A stretch of DNA of 64,000 bases from Bacteroidota bacterium (GCA_018830105.1 JAHJTC010000011.1:62001-126000), one strand, 5' to 3'. Positions 34,047 through 44,127 are shown, counted from the stretch's first letter. Numbers and translations are program-made. Notes: generated by a model from the sequence alone, not told the origin.

Positions 34047-36512
34047 ATGTCAAAACTGATCCGCATTCTCTTTCTTTTTATCTTTTTGCCGCTGTTTGCT
34101 TTTAGTCAGCTCACTAAAATCAGGGGTGTGGTAACTGATGCTGCTAATGGGGAACCGATTCCTTTTGCTAATGTTTATCTTGTTGGAACTACTGTTGGAA
34201 CCACTACTGATTTTGATGGACGTTTTTATTTTGAAACCCGCACAGAGGCCGATTCCCTCGCCGCTACTTATGTTGGGTATCGCAGACAGGCCATGCCTAT
34301 TCGTCAAAATCAGTATCAGGAAATAATTATTAGCCTTGTTGCTGATCAAATCAATTTGCAGGAGGTGGTGATTGTTGCCGGTGAAAACCCGGCTGACATC
34401 CTTTTGAGAAAGATAATCGCAAACAAAGATAAAAATGATAACAGAGAGTTAATAGCCTGGCAATGTGAAGTGTATAATAAGATTCAGTTCGATGCTAATA
34501 ATTTTGGAGAGAAAATTCGTAAGCGAAAACTGTTTAAACCCTTTGAGTTTATTTTCGACTATGTTGATACTTCCACAGTAAACGGGAAGGCTTATTTGCC
34601 TATTTTTATTTCGGAAGCGGTATCAGATATGTATTTCCGATCAGCTCCAAAGACGAAAATTGAAAAAATAAAAGCAGCCAAAGGTTCAGGCATCGAAAAC
34701 CCCAGCCTGGCTCAGTTTATGGGCAATTTGTACCAGGAAGTAAATATTTATGACAACTATATCGAGCTGTTTAGTAAGAATTTTGTGAGCCCAATAGCCA
34801 ATTTCGGAATGTCTTATTATCAGTACTATCTGGTTGATAGCGCTTTTATCGATAACCAATGGTGTTATAAATTGATGTATAAGCCAAAGCGCGAGCAGGA
34901 ACTCACTTTTACAGGTTCAATGTGGATTCACGACACGACCTATGCCGTTAGAAAAGTGGAAATGGATTTGGCTTCTGATGCTAATCTCAATTATGTTGCT
35001 GATGCCTCGCTAAGGCAGGAATATAAGCAGATTGGGAATATTTGGATGCTTAGCCGCGACTATATTATTGCTGATTTCAATATACTGAATAATACAGATA
35101 GTAAGCTTCCCGGTTTTTTTGGTCAGCGCACTTCGGTGTATAGCGATTATGTGTTGAATCAACCCAAAGAGGATGATTTTTACAGATCGCCGGTTAATGT
35201 TATTGTTGAGGAAGGGAGCATGGATATGACTGATTCTTACTGGGAAACAGCAAGACCTGAGCAACTCACGAAGAAGGAGATAGGAATTTATCATATGATC
35301 GATTCCGTAGAGCGCGTTCCGATGTTTCGAACCTATACTGACTTTATTTATATGGGAGCCTTCGGTTATTTGCCCTGGAACAAGTTTGAGATTGGCCCAC
35401 TGGCCAAAATCTACAGCTATAATGAAGTTGAAGGCAACCGTTTTAGAATTGGCGGACGAACCAGTACGCTTTTCAGCGATAATCTGCGCCTCGAAGGTCA
35501 TCTGGCTTACGGCCATAAAGATATGCGGGTAAAATATGGTGCCGGATTGCTCTATGTGATCAACAAAAATCCACGCCGTGCTGTGGGATTGAATTTTAAG
35601 TATGATATTGAACAATTGGGCGCAAGTTTTAATGCCTTTAGCGAAGATAACATCATCAGTACTTTATTCAGACGACAACCGGCAGACAAATTAAATCTGG
35701 TGAGTGAGTTCGGGTTTTATTACGAACATGAATGGTTTACCGGTTACAGCAACCGATTATTTTTGAAGCATCGCGAGCTTTTTCCTGCCGGAAATTTTGT
35801 AATGGAGACCTTTGATGATGAAGGAGCCTTGGTTAAGCACAGCTCTTTGATCACCACAGAAATAGGAATTGATTTTCGATATGCACATCGCGAAAAATAT
35901 GTGGTAAGGGATTTCGACCGCATAAATTTGGGAACACGCTATCCCATTTTTAATCTGCGTTATACCTATGGCGCTCCGGGTGTTATCAACGGAGAATACG
36001 AATATCACCGCTTGCAGGGAAGCGTAACACAATGGTTTAATGTGGGTAGCTTTGGGTGGTCGAAGTATATTATTGAAGGTGGTCAGGTTTTTGGTACTTT
36101 GCCATTTCCGCTTTTGGTGCTTCATCCGGGAAATGAAACATTTATCTTTGATGAATACGCCTTTAACCTGATGAATTATTACGAGTTCATCTCCGATCGT
36201 TATCTGAGTATCTATTATACGCATCACTTTGATGGGTTTTTATTTAACAAAATACCGCTGTTCAGAAAACTGAAATGGCGGGAAGTCGTTTTTGCTAAAG
36301 GGCTTGTTGGTACAATTACGGATGCGAATTTGCAACTTAACAAGCTCCCCGATGTTACGTATATGCTTGATAAGCCCTATTTTGAAGCAGGGGTGGGGGT
36401 AGAAAACATCTTCAAGATTTTACGTATTGATGGTGTTTGGAGGCTGTCGCATCGCGATAATCAGCATGCCAGTAATTTCGCGCTTTTCATGTCTCTGCAC
36501 TTCGACTTTTAG
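34047..36512 (+). CDS. DUF5686/CarboxypepD_reg-like outer-membrane protein
   Basis: 821 residues from Met at 34047 (MSKLIRILFLFIFLPLFAFSQ, a signal peptide); the open frame begins earlier, inside the CMD gene. A CarboxypepD_reg-like domain follows (about 22-100: IRGVVTDAANGEPIPFANVYL, ATYVGYR), then a long DUF5686 region with many alternating aromatic beta strands and a C-terminal aromatic residue (LHFDF), as expected of an outer-membrane barrel. The family is widespread in Bacteroidota; transport or assembly roles are proposed but not established. There is no TonB-receptor plug. Confidence 0.88.
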   Translation: MSKLIRILFLFIFLPLFAFSQLTKIRGVVTDAANGEPIPFANVYLVGTTVGTTTDFDGRFYFETRTEADSLAATYVGYRRQAMPIRQNQYQEIIISLVADQINLQEVVIVAGENPADILLRKIIANKDKNDNRELIAWQCEVYNKIQFDANNFGEKIRKRKLFKPFEFIFDYVDTSTVNGKAYLPIFISEAVSDMYFRSAPKTKIEKIKAAKGSGIENPSLAQFMGNLYQEVNIYDNYIELFSKNFVSPIANFGMSYYQYYLVDSAFIDNQWCYKLMYKPKREQELTFTGSMWIHDTTYAVRKVEMDLASDANLNYVADASLRQEYKQIGNIWMLSRDYIIADFNILNNTDSKLPGFFGQRTSVYSDYVLNQPKEDDFYRSPVNVIVEEGSMDMTDSYWETARPEQLTKKEIGIYHMIDSVERVPMFRTYTDFIYMGAFGYLPWNKFEIGPLAKIYSYNEVEGNRFRIGGRTSTLFSDNLRLEGHLAYGHKDMRVKYGAGLLYVINKNPRRAVGLNFKYDIEQLGASFNAFSEDNIISTLFRRQPADKLNLVSEFGFYYEHEWFTGYSNRLFLKHRELFPAGNFVMETFDDEGALVKHSSLITTEIGIDFRYAHREKYVVRDFDRINLGTRYPIFNLRYTYGAPGVINGEYEYHRLQGSVTQWFNVGSFGWSKYIIEGGQVFGTLPFPLLVLHPGNETFIFDEYAFNLMNYYEFISDRYLSIYYTHHFDGFLFNKIPLFRKLKWREVVFAKGLVGTITDANLQLNKLPDVTYMLDKPYFEAGVGVENIFKILRIDGVWRLSHRDNQHASNFALFMSLHFDF

Positions 36513-36554
36513 GATTTAAATTAAGATTACCCGAATAGACAATCGGGAATGTCC

Positions 36555-36562
36555 TATTTTTG
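36555..36562 (+). promoter_or_regulatory. Possible minus-7 element of lptB
   Basis: TATTTTTG fits TAnnTTTG, 35 nt before the ATG at 36598. A short CCCGA/TCGGG dyad (36530-36546) lies just upstream. No clear minus-33 box. Confidence 0.4.
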
Positions 36563-36597
36563 TAGCAAACGTTAAGTTATCACTAAACTAAATTACT

Positions 36598-37329
36598 ATG
36601 AAATTGCGCTCAGAGAATCTGGTTAAAAAATACCGTCAGCGTACCGTGGTGAAACAGGTTTCTGTTGAAGTAAATCAGGGGGAAATTGTTGGATTGCTGG
36701 GGCCTAACGGTGCCGGCAAAACGACCACTTTTTATATGATGGTAGGATTAATCAAGCCATTTTCAGGGCATGTTTACCTGGAGGATAAGGATATCACCGA
36801 ATTGTCGATGTACAGGCGCGCCCAGCATGGAATTGGTTATTTGGCGCAGGAAGCTTCAGTTTTCAGACAAATGAGCGTGGAAGACAATATTTTGTCGGTC
36901 ATGCAATTCAGAAAAAATTTGGATAAAAAAGCCCAGCACGAGAAGCTTGAAAGTCTTTTGGATGAATTTGGGCTGCAGCAAATTAGAAAAAGTAATGGTA
37001 TTCAGCTTTCGGGAGGCGAGCGGAGAAGAACCGAGATTGCACGGGCGCTTGCTGTTGACCCAAAATTTATTTTGCTGGACGAACCCTTTGCCGGAGTGGA
37101 TCCCATTGCCGTTGAGGATATCCAGAAGATAGTTTATACCCTCAAGGATAAAAATATCGGCATTTTAATTACTGACCACAATGTGCACGAGACCTTAAAA
37201 ATAACCGATCGGGCGTATTTGCTTTTCGAGGGTTCTATATTGAAAGCCGGATCGGCCGAAGAATTGGCATCTGACGAACATGTACGTAAAGTGTATCTCG
37301 GTCAAAATTTTGAGCTGCGACGTAAATAG
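36598..37329 (+). CDS. lptB: Lipopolysaccharide export ABC transporter ATPase LptB
   Basis: ATPase that powers extraction of lipopolysaccharide from the inner membrane with LptF/LptG. 243 residues: Walker A GPNGAGKTT near 37, Q-loop LAQEASVF near 85, signature LSGGERRRTEIARALA near 140, Walker B ILLDEPFAGVDP near 160, and the ITDHNVHETLKITDRAYL switch typical of LptB. Length and the GVDP loop fit LptB rather than other ABC ATPases. It abuts pssA, which is convergent, with no gap between stop codons. Confidence 0.94.
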   Translation: MKLRSENLVKKYRQRTVVKQVSVEVNQGEIVGLLGPNGAGKTTTFYMMVGLIKPFSGHVYLEDKDITELSMYRRAQHGIGYLAQEASVFRQMSVEDNILSVMQFRKNLDKKAQHEKLESLLDEFGLQQIRKSNGIQLSGGERRRTEIARALAVDPKFILLDEPFAGVDPIAVEDIQKIVYTLKDKNIGILITDHNVHETLKITDRAYLLFEGSILKAGSAEELASDEHVRKVYLGQNFELRRK

Positions 37330-38061
37330 TTATTGCTGAATATCAGCCAGAAAAACTACCAGCGAAAGGAAGAGGTAGATAAGGATGATAAATGGGATAG
37401 CTACGGCTTGAAAAAATAGTAGCAAGGCCAGAGAAATTGCCAGAAAAAGCCAGCGAATTTCATTTCCTTTAAAGGCGAAAGACTTGAATTTGAGGCCAAA
37501 AAGTGGCAATTCGGCTACCATCAAAAGGGAGGTAACAACTGCAATTCCAAGGTAAAAATAGGTGTTGGTAATTACCATATAAAACAAACTCTGCCCTTCG
37601 TACAGCTGCTCCCTGACCAATGGAAGTGACGCAATCAATAAAGCAGCCGCCGGAGAGGGGAGTCCTATAAAAGAATCGGTTTGCCTTGTGTCAACATTAA
37701 ACTTCGCCAAACGCAGGGCGGCAAAAAGCGGAACAACAAAAACTAAAAGCGGAATAATATCAATATTGAAAAGAATAAATTCCATGCGTCCATGGCTCAT
37801 AATGATTAGCTGGTGCAGAATAAAGCCCGGTGCAACTCCAAATGAAACAACATCGGCCAGCGAATCGAGTTGTGCGCCAATAGCGGAATAGGCATTTAAC
37901 AAGCGGGCAGCAAAACCGTCCAAAAAATCGAATACAGCTGCAATAAAAATAAGGATGGAGGCTTCTGCCAGCAACCCTTTAGATACCATTAATATCGATA
38001 ATATACCTGCGAGCAGATTAAGTAAGGTTAAAAAATTTGGTACGAGTTTTAAAGGGTTCAT
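37330..38061 (-). CDS. pssA: CDP-diacylglycerol--serine O-phosphatidyltransferase
   Basis: Makes phosphatidylserine, precursor of phosphatidylethanolamine. 243 residues from Met at 38061 (MNPLKLVPNFLTLLNLLAG); the frame extends upstream without likeness. The CDP-alcohol phosphotransferase motif is complete near residue 50-80: DGFAARLLN followed by GAQLDSLADVVSFG. About eight hydrophobic segments make it an integral inner-membrane enzyme. The N-terminal PNFLTLLN is typical of the Bacillus/Bacteroidota PssA group. It is convergent with lptB with adjoining stops. Confidence 0.94.
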   Translation of the reverse strand: MNPLKLVPNFLTLLNLLAGILSILMVSKGLLAEASILIFIAAVFDFLDGFAARLLNAYSAIGAQLDSLADVVSFGVAPGFILHQLIIMSHGRMEFILFNIDIIPLLVFVVPLFAALRLAKFNVDTRQTDSFIGLPSPAAALLIASLPLVREQLYEGQSLFYMVITNTYFYLGIAVVTSLLMVAELPLFGLKFKSFAFKGNEIRWLFLAISLALLLFFQAVAIPFIILIYLFLSLVVFLADIQQ

Positions 38062-38168
38062 AAGGGAAATGCTTGTTAAAATAGTATCATCAAAATTAAG
38101 TAAAAAGTTGAAATAACACAAAAGTAGTAATGAAGGGAATGGCGCGCTGATAATTTTATAGTATTTTA

Positions 38169-38176
38169 TAACTTTG
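38169..38176 (+). promoter_or_regulatory. Possible minus-7 element before the porin-like gene
   Basis: TAACTTTG fits TAnnTTTG, 24 nt before the ATG at 38201; it overlaps the alternative in-frame ATG at 38174, which argues for the later start. Confidence 0.4.
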
Positions 38177-38200
38177 CCAGCTGCTAATAAATCAAACATT

Positions 38201-39505
38201 ATGACTAAAAAATTATTATTTTTAAGTGCTATCCTCCTTCTTTTAAATTTCAGCCTTATGGCTCAGTTTGAAATTTCAGCGGAGTTGCGGCCACGTTTTG
38301 AACTCAATGATGGATATGTAGGAGTGCCTACAGATATGACCGAGCCCACCTATTTTGTTTCTCAGCGCAGTCGTATTAATCTGAAATTTAACCAGGAAAA
38401 ATACCGTATGTTCTTCAGTTTAAAGGATGTTCGCGTGTGGGGCAATGATAATATCGCCACAGGAACCGGTGTGTTTATGAATTCCGGATCTACTGGAGTT
38501 CATCAGGTCTGGGCAGAATTTGATGTGTTTAAAAATTCCAGGATTCGTGTTGGACGTCAGGAGTTTAAATATGATGATCAGCGTTTGCTGGCCTGGAGAA
38601 ACTGGAATCAATATGGACTTACCTACGACGCGTTGCTCTATTCTTATAAAAGAGCAGGATGGCAGTTTGATGTGGCCTTGTCTTATAATAATGATGGAAC
38701 GGGTGCTTTTGGAGTAAATGATTTTGATGTAGATCCCATCAACAGACGATTACGCACCTTGAATTTTATTTACCTCAAAAACCAGATTACAGAGGAGTTT
38801 AGCTTATCTATGCTGAATCTGCTTACCGGATATCAGGCTGATAAAACCACCTCGACCACCTACCTGATGGCCACACAAGGTTTTTATGGAGAGTATAAAA
38901 AGGATGCTTTCACCGGAAAGTTTAATGCGTATTACCAATACGGAAAAAGCCAGACCGGCAAAGATGTTTCGGCCTATGTGCTTACTGCCGAAGTAGATTA
39001 TAAGGCCCGGAAAATAAGTATCGGAGCCGGAATTGACGTGTTAAGTGGTCAGGATGCCAGCAAGGCTGATGCAGATTATCAGGAAAAATACCATGCATTT
39101 GATGTGTTGTATGGTGTACGGTATGCGCGCTATGGTAATATGAATCAGTACCTTACTCCAGCAAGCACACGCAATGGAGGTTTAGTCGATATCTATCCCA
39201 AACTGGCTTATCATTTTAATCCTAAAAGCACCCTACGCTTGCAATATCACTTTTTCTCCTTGGCGACAAAAATTGACGAGCCAAATGCAAATTTGACTTT
39301 GCTCGAAGGTTCTCTGGGAGGAGAATTAGACATGATTTTTGCACACAAATTTTCTAAAGAAATACAGTTAAGTGCAGGAGTTAGCGTGTATAATACCAAC
39401 GATACTTTTGCTAAAGTAAAAGGAGTTTCGCCAACTGCCATCAAAACACCGGTTTGGGGCTGGATGATGTTGACGTTTAAGCCTGTTTTATTTAGTTCAA
39501 AATAA
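38201..39505 (+). CDS. Porin-like outer-membrane barrel (alginate-export-domain type)
   Basis: 434 residues. Signal peptide MTKKLLFLSAILLLLNFSLMAQ, then a beta-barrel rich in alternating aromatics: FEISAELRPRFELNDG, QRSRINLKFNQEKYRMFFSLKDVRVWG, RIRVGRQEFKYDDQRLL, FDVALSYNNDG. The N-terminal RPRFE and the QRSRINL and RVGRQEF phrases match alginate-export-like porins of Bacteroidota. The product is likely a passive channel; the solute is unknown. Single gene between divergent pssA and downstream queA (28 nt gap), perhaps co-transcribed with the latter. Confidence 0.85.
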   Translation: MTKKLLFLSAILLLLNFSLMAQFEISAELRPRFELNDGYVGVPTDMTEPTYFVSQRSRINLKFNQEKYRMFFSLKDVRVWGNDNIATGTGVFMNSGSTGVHQVWAEFDVFKNSRIRVGRQEFKYDDQRLLAWRNWNQYGLTYDALLYSYKRAGWQFDVALSYNNDGTGAFGVNDFDVDPINRRLRTLNFIYLKNQITEEFSLSMLNLLTGYQADKTTSTTYLMATQGFYGEYKKDAFTGKFNAYYQYGKSQTGKDVSAYVLTAEVDYKARKISIGAGIDVLSGQDASKADADYQEKYHAFDVLYGVRYARYGNMNQYLTPASTRNGGLVDIYPKLAYHFNPKSTLRLQYHFFSLATKIDEPNANLTLLEGSLGGELDMIFAHKFSKEIQLSAGVSVYNTNDTFAKVKGVSPTAIKTPVWGWMMLTFKPVLFSSK

Positions 39506-39516
39506 ATTGAACGCTG

Positions 39517-39524
39517 TATCTTTG
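39517..39524 (+). promoter_or_regulatory. Possible minus-7 element of queA
   Basis: TATCTTTG matches TAnnTTTG and lies only 9 nt before the queA ATG at 39533, which would give a very short leader. No good minus-33 box. Confidence 0.35.
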
Positions 39525-39532
39525 CCGCCATA

Positions 39533-40759
39533 ATGAACGACATCAGGAAGATACAGATAAGCGAATTTGACTATAAACTTCCGGAGCATCGCATTGCCCG
39601 CTATCCGCTGGCGCAACGCGATGCTTCGAAACTTTTGGTGCTCAAGCAAAACCTATTATCACAAACAGTTTTTTCTAAAATTAATGATTATCTGCCGGAT
39701 AAGGCATTACTGGTACTCAACGAAACCAAAGTGGTTCAGGCACGATTGCGATTTCATACAGAAAATGGTGCTGCGGTAGAGCTCTTTGTGCTTGAGCCGG
39801 CTGATTTGACAATGGATTTTCAAGTGGCTTATGCGCAAACTTCTCCTGTTAGCTGGAATTGTCTGGTTGGTAATTCCAAGCGCTGGAAGCAGGGTTTGCT
39901 CGTTCAAAATGTTAAAATCAAAGGTCAATCCATTGATTTGAAAGCAGAGCGAATTGAAAAAAGAGACGGCTATTCTGTTATTCGGTTTTCCTGGTCACAA
40001 CCCCAGTTTTCCTTTGCCGAACTGCTAGATGCCTTTGGTGAAACGCCTCTACCGCCCTATTTGAACAGAAAAGCCGAGCCTGACGACAAAAGCCGCTATC
40101 AAACTGTTTTTGCCCGTGAGGAAGGATCTGTGGCTGCTCCAACTGCCAGCTTGCATTTTACGGATGCGCTTTTGGCTGATTTGCAAAAGCAGGGAGTTGA
40201 ATTTGAAAAACTTATCTTGCATGTAGGTGCCGGAACCTTTAAACCGGTTAGTGCAGCTCAAATTGGTGAGCACGAAATGCATGCCGAGCAGATTCAGGTG
40301 AGCCGGAGAAGCTTGCAAAATCTGCTTCAAAGCATTGACAGGCCTGTAATTCCGGTTGGCACAACGGCCATGCGAACCCTTGAAAGCCTTTATTGGTTTG
40401 GGCTGATGCTTTATGAAGAGGGTCTGGCAAAACGTGATTTTCACCTTGATCAGTGGTTTCCTTATCGGGATCATCAGGAACTGCCATCGGTTGAAGCTAG
40501 TCTTGGCAGCTTAATAGCTTACCTCGACCATCACGATTTGGAAAGCTTCAAAGCCACAACAGCCTTGATGATTGCTCCCGGCTACGAGATGAAAATTGTT
40601 GATGGCCTGATTACAAATTTTCATCAACCCAAAAGCACTTTGCTTTTGCTTGTTGCTGCCTTGATTGGCGAACGCTGGAAAGAATCCTATCAATTTGCTC
40701 TCGAAAACGATTTCCGTTTTTTAAGCTATGGCGATGCGTGCTTGTATTTAAAACAATAG
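39533..40759 (+). CDS. queA: S-adenosylmethionine:tRNA ribosyltransferase-isomerase QueA
   Basis: Transfers and isomerises the ribosyl part of SAM onto preQ1 in tRNA to make epoxyqueuosine. 408 residues, a little longer than usual (about 350). Conserved parts: FDYKLPEHRIARYPL at the N-terminus, LLVLNETKVVQARL, GETPLPPYLNRK near 170, RYQTVFAREEGSVAAPTASLHF near 188, ILHVGAGTFKPV, EQIQVSR and the C-terminal LITNFHQPKSTLLLLVAAL. It is convergent with marC with a 13-nt gap. Confidence 0.94.
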   Translation: MNDIRKIQISEFDYKLPEHRIARYPLAQRDASKLLVLKQNLLSQTVFSKINDYLPDKALLVLNETKVVQARLRFHTENGAAVELFVLEPADLTMDFQVAYAQTSPVSWNCLVGNSKRWKQGLLVQNVKIKGQSIDLKAERIEKRDGYSVIRFSWSQPQFSFAELLDAFGETPLPPYLNRKAEPDDKSRYQTVFAREEGSVAAPTASLHFTDALLADLQKQGVEFEKLILHVGAGTFKPVSAAQIGEHEMHAEQIQVSRRSLQNLLQSIDRPVIPVGTTAMRTLESLYWFGLMLYEEGLAKRDFHLDQWFPYRDHQELPSVEASLGSLIAYLDHHDLESFKATTALMIAPGYEMKIVDGLITNFHQPKSTLLLLVAALIGERWKESYQFALENDFRFLSYGDACLYLKQ

Positions 40760-40772
40760 CATAGCAAACATG

Positions 40773-41381
40773 CTATAATACAAAGAAGTCAGTTATTCCC
40801 TCCAAGATACTTTTTACAGCCATCGAAGCAAGTAAAAGTCCCATCACACGACTGATAATGCTGGCTCCTCCATTGCCAATCAATTTGAAAATAAAATGTG
40901 AACCAAGCATAAGGATTAAAACAACTAACAGTACGATCAATAAAATTATTGCTGTAATGAATTGATCCCAAAAGCCGTAAATACTGTTTTCGGTAAGTAA
41001 AACGGCAGCCATCATAGCCCCCGGACTGGCGATGGACGGAATGGCAAGGGGAAATACAGAAGGATCGTTATTTTTTTTGATTGATTTTATTTCATCATCG
41101 GGTTTGCTTTCGCCAAAGATCATCATGAGCGCAAAAACAAATAAAACTATACCACCAGCAATCTGAAAAGCGGAGAGCGGAATATCCATGGCATCTAACA
41201 ACAATTCGCCGGCTAATATAAAAAACAACAATACTAAAGCCGATAAGCCGACAGCTTTCAAAGCAATACGTTTTTTTTCTCTTTGATTATAAGCTGCTGT
41301 GCTGGCCATAATAACCGGTATAGTTCCGATGGGATCAATTACAGCGAAAAGAAGGATAAAGTGGGTTAGGAGTTCATTCAT
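40773..41381 (-). CDS. MarC family integral membrane protein
   Basis: 202 residues from Met at 41381 (MNELLTHFILLFAVIDPIGTIP). Six hydrophobic segments and the family phrases FAVIDPIGTIPV, LSAFQIAGGIVLFVFAL, FPLAIPSIASPGAMMA and a C-terminal IISRVMGLLLASMAVKSILEGI. MarC/SNARE-type proteins are inner-membrane proteins with no proven function. The upstream extension of the frame to 41432 lacks likeness. Confidence 0.9.
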   Translation of the reverse strand: MNELLTHFILLFAVIDPIGTIPVIMASTAAYNQREKKRIALKAVGLSALVLLFFILAGELLLDAMDIPLSAFQIAGGIVLFVFALMMIFGESKPDDEIKSIKKNNDPSVFPLAIPSIASPGAMMAAVLLTENSIYGFWDQFITAIILLIVLLVVLILMLGSHFIFKLIGNGGASIISRVMGLLLASMAVKSILEGITDFFVL

Positions 41382-41650
41382 TGGGGTGTGTTTAATGGCA
41401 AAAATATCAAATTTTAGTAATCTGAAGCGCATTTTATACGGGCATAATCCTTTATAGAAACGCTTCTTTGATTACCCTGACCACTTTCAGCTGCCTGATC
41501 TATATGTTAGAATCACGATTATGGCTTGGCCTTTAAAACAACACCAAACTGTCTATGGCTTACGGTATAAGAGGTGCGAATCTCATAAAGTTTAGAAGCG
41601 CATAGTCAGATTCTCGAAACATATATCTCGTAGTGAATCAGTGATTTGGC

Positions 41651-43861
41651 TTATTTTTTTGGAAAGCGGATGCTGAATGTACTCCCCTGATCGGGCATTG
41701 ACGCTATAGTTAAGCGCGCTTCTATAATATTGGCGTATTCCTTGCAAAGAATTAAACCCATCCCTGTGCTTTTTTCATTTTCAGTGCCCGGGCGGTTAAA
41801 ATCAGCATCCAGGGTAAAAATGCTGTCAATTTTATCTTTCGGTATGCCAATGCCGGTATCTATTACATCAATTTTGATTTGACTATTGTCAGAAGTTGAC
41901 CTTAAAATAAGCTCACCTCCGCGGGGCGTATATTTTATAGCATTGGCAACCAAATTCTGTATGATCTGTTTGAGAAGATGATAATCTGTATTGATAATGA
42001 GGTCATTGTCAATTTCTTTTTTTAGTGTCAGACTTTTATTGTTCAACGAACTCCTAAAGAGACTTTCTATTTCCTGAGCAATTTCTGCAACATTTACGGG
42101 TATGGGGTTACTGCTGATTAAACCTTGTTGTGTTTTGCTCCAGCTAAGCATATCTTCGAGCAAATTAAATGTTCCTTTTGAGGCCTGATGAAGCGATTCG
42201 AAAAGACCTAGTTTTTCGTCTTCCGGAATTTGATTCCATTCGTTTGCCAGGATGTTAAGGATTCCAAGTAAACTCGAAAAAGGACTTTTCAGGTCGTGAC
42301 TCAGGATTGCAAAAAGCTTGTCCTTGGACTTATTGGCTTCTGATAACTGTATTTGATTTTCGTTCAAAACTTTAATATTATCGGATAGCTTGTCATTAAG
42401 TGTTTTAAGCTCGTTTTGATTGCTTTGTAAAGTTTTGTTCAGTTTTTGAATTTTCCGCCGGTTCAAAACCTGTATCAGTGTAAAAACAATACTGCCTAAA
42501 ACAACAATGAAATAAATGTAATTTACATTTCGCTGAAACTCTAATTGTTTGGCTTTGAGTTCGTTTTCAGCATAAAGCAGTTCGTATTTTTTATTTTCCC
42601 GGTCAATCGTCTGCATAACTTCCAACTCGGCAAGTTTCGTTCTGGCATTTTCTTTTTGTTGTTCGATGTTCAGATCTAACAGTTTTTTTTGTCGCGCAAA
42701 AGCACTGTTAAAATCACTTCTTGTGCTGTCAATCTTAATCAACCAGCCAAGTGCGTTAATGCCATATTCCACGAGTTCAAGGGAGTCGGAAATCTTGTAA
42801 CTCTCTAATAGCATATTTCTTGCTTTTTCTATTTGGCCGGTTTTGTAATAGATCGACCCCAGATTTGAGAGAATACCCGCTTTTCGGTCTATCAGCTGAT
42901 TCGTCAGCGGGTTTTCGTATGCTTTGTAATAATAATACAGGGCAGAATCAATCTGGTTTTTGCTTAAATGAATGTTGCCGATATTAACATCAACAGCATG
43001 TTGAACTAGTTTTTTTTCGTAACCCGAGGCTTCAGCAATCGCCATTTTTAAATAGTGTAAGCTGGAGTCAGCATTTTCTTCCAGGCTCCAGTAATTTTCT
43101 CCTAAATTCAAATAAATACTTGGAAGACGATTATTTGCAGTATCGAGTTTATCATAATAAGCGGCTTTGAGATAAAACGCTTTAACTGTTTCAAAGTTTC
43201 CAAAAACATTCTCCAGAAAAGCCTGTGCACTATATACCATCACATGGAGTTTGTTATCTGATGTTTCCTCAGTAATTTTTTGAGCTTCGAATAACACTTT
43301 AGCTGCATCGGTATATTCGCCTTTTGTAACTTTTAAATAGCTGAGCGTGATCAGATTTTCTGCCGTTAATGCACTGAGGTTATGATTTTTGGAAAATTCA
43401 ATTGCTTGCTCAAGATAAAACATTACACTGTCGTTGTTGTAACGAATTCTGTGAATAAAGGCCATATTAGCATAAGCATTGGTCTGAGCAACAACATTTC
43501 CGCTTTTTTTGGCAAAACGGAGCGCCTCTCTGTAATAATACAAGGCTGTATCAGATTGATTTTTCTGCCAATAGAAATACCCGCTGAAATTATGCGCTGT
43601 GTATATACCGTAAGAATAATTTGATTTTTCTGATAATGATAAAATACTATCAATCAAAAGTGTACTCGTTGGGAGATCATTTTGTAATGCAAGTCGCAGC
43701 GGTATTTTCCATTTTTCAATTTGTAGCGAATCGTCCTGCCAGTTTTCTTTTACGGTTGCATTGGTCACTGCAATATTTAACAAGAGCATCGCGATAAAAA
43801 GAAAAATTATTTTTGAAGGCTGTTTGAATCTACTGAATATTTCCAACTTAAGTTTGATCAT
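41651..43861 (-). CDS. TPR-containing sensor histidine kinase
   Basis: 736 residues from Met at 43861. An N-terminal hydrophobic signal (IIFLFIAMLLLNIAVTNA) leads to a periplasmic region of about 400 residues of tetratricopeptide repeats (for example SALYYYYKAYENP, ALRFAKKSGNVVAQTNAYAN). A TM helix (NYIYFIVVLGSIVFTLIQVL) near 460 and a coiled coil follow. The kinase part has the phospho-acceptor His in AILSHDLKSPFSS near 530, N-box LVANAIKYTP, G1 DTGIGIP and G2 GTGMGL. It senses an unknown envelope signal. No response regulator gene is beside it, so it is an orphan kinase or works in trans. Confidence 0.92.
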   Translation of the reverse strand: MIKLKLEIFSRFKQPSKIIFLFIAMLLLNIAVTNATVKENWQDDSLQIEKWKIPLRLALQNDLPTSTLLIDSILSLSEKSNYSYGIYTAHNFSGYFYWQKNQSDTALYYYREALRFAKKSGNVVAQTNAYANMAFIHRIRYNNDSVMFYLEQAIEFSKNHNLSALTAENLITLSYLKVTKGEYTDAAKVLFEAQKITEETSDNKLHVMVYSAQAFLENVFGNFETVKAFYLKAAYYDKLDTANNRLPSIYLNLGENYWSLEENADSSLHYLKMAIAEASGYEKKLVQHAVDVNIGNIHLSKNQIDSALYYYYKAYENPLTNQLIDRKAGILSNLGSIYYKTGQIEKARNMLLESYKISDSLELVEYGINALGWLIKIDSTRSDFNSAFARQKKLLDLNIEQQKENARTKLAELEVMQTIDRENKKYELLYAENELKAKQLEFQRNVNYIYFIVVLGSIVFTLIQVLNRRKIQKLNKTLQSNQNELKTLNDKLSDNIKVLNENQIQLSEANKSKDKLFAILSHDLKSPFSSLLGILNILANEWNQIPEDEKLGLFESLHQASKGTFNLLEDMLSWSKTQQGLISSNPIPVNVAEIAQEIESLFRSSLNNKSLTLKKEIDNDLIINTDYHLLKQIIQNLVANAIKYTPRGGELILRSTSDNSQIKIDVIDTGIGIPKDKIDSIFTLDADFNRPGTENEKSTGMGLILCKEYANIIEARLTIASMPDQGSTFSIRFPKK

Positions 43862-44099
43862 GGTATAAACCTTTAACTCGCTGTATAACTTGTGTTTGAA
43901 TGCTGATCTAAAGTAATAACTTTCATCCAACAAACTGTAAAAGTAGTTATTTAAGGGATTGGTTGTTTTTCCCGGGTTATAGATTGAAATTAGCAGAAGC
44001 GTTTATCGCGTGAAAATTGATCCTTGATGAAAAATGGAATTTCAGTCTTTCAAAGAATTTTGGCCGAATTAAATATATACTTTTAATCAGGGAAAGCCT

Positions 44100-44107
44100 T
44101 ATCTTTG
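44100..44107 (+). promoter_or_regulatory. Possible minus-7 element of the M48 protease gene
   Basis: TATCTTTG matches TAnnTTTG, 20 nt before the ATG at 44128, and supports that start over the upstream ATG at 44017. Confidence 0.4.
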
Positions 44108-44127
44108 AATCAATAAAAAACAGAATA

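Noticed and set aside
35010-35615. 201-codon minus-strand frame inside the DUF5686 gene
   Set aside because: Shadow; the plus-strand barrel protein is strongly supported.
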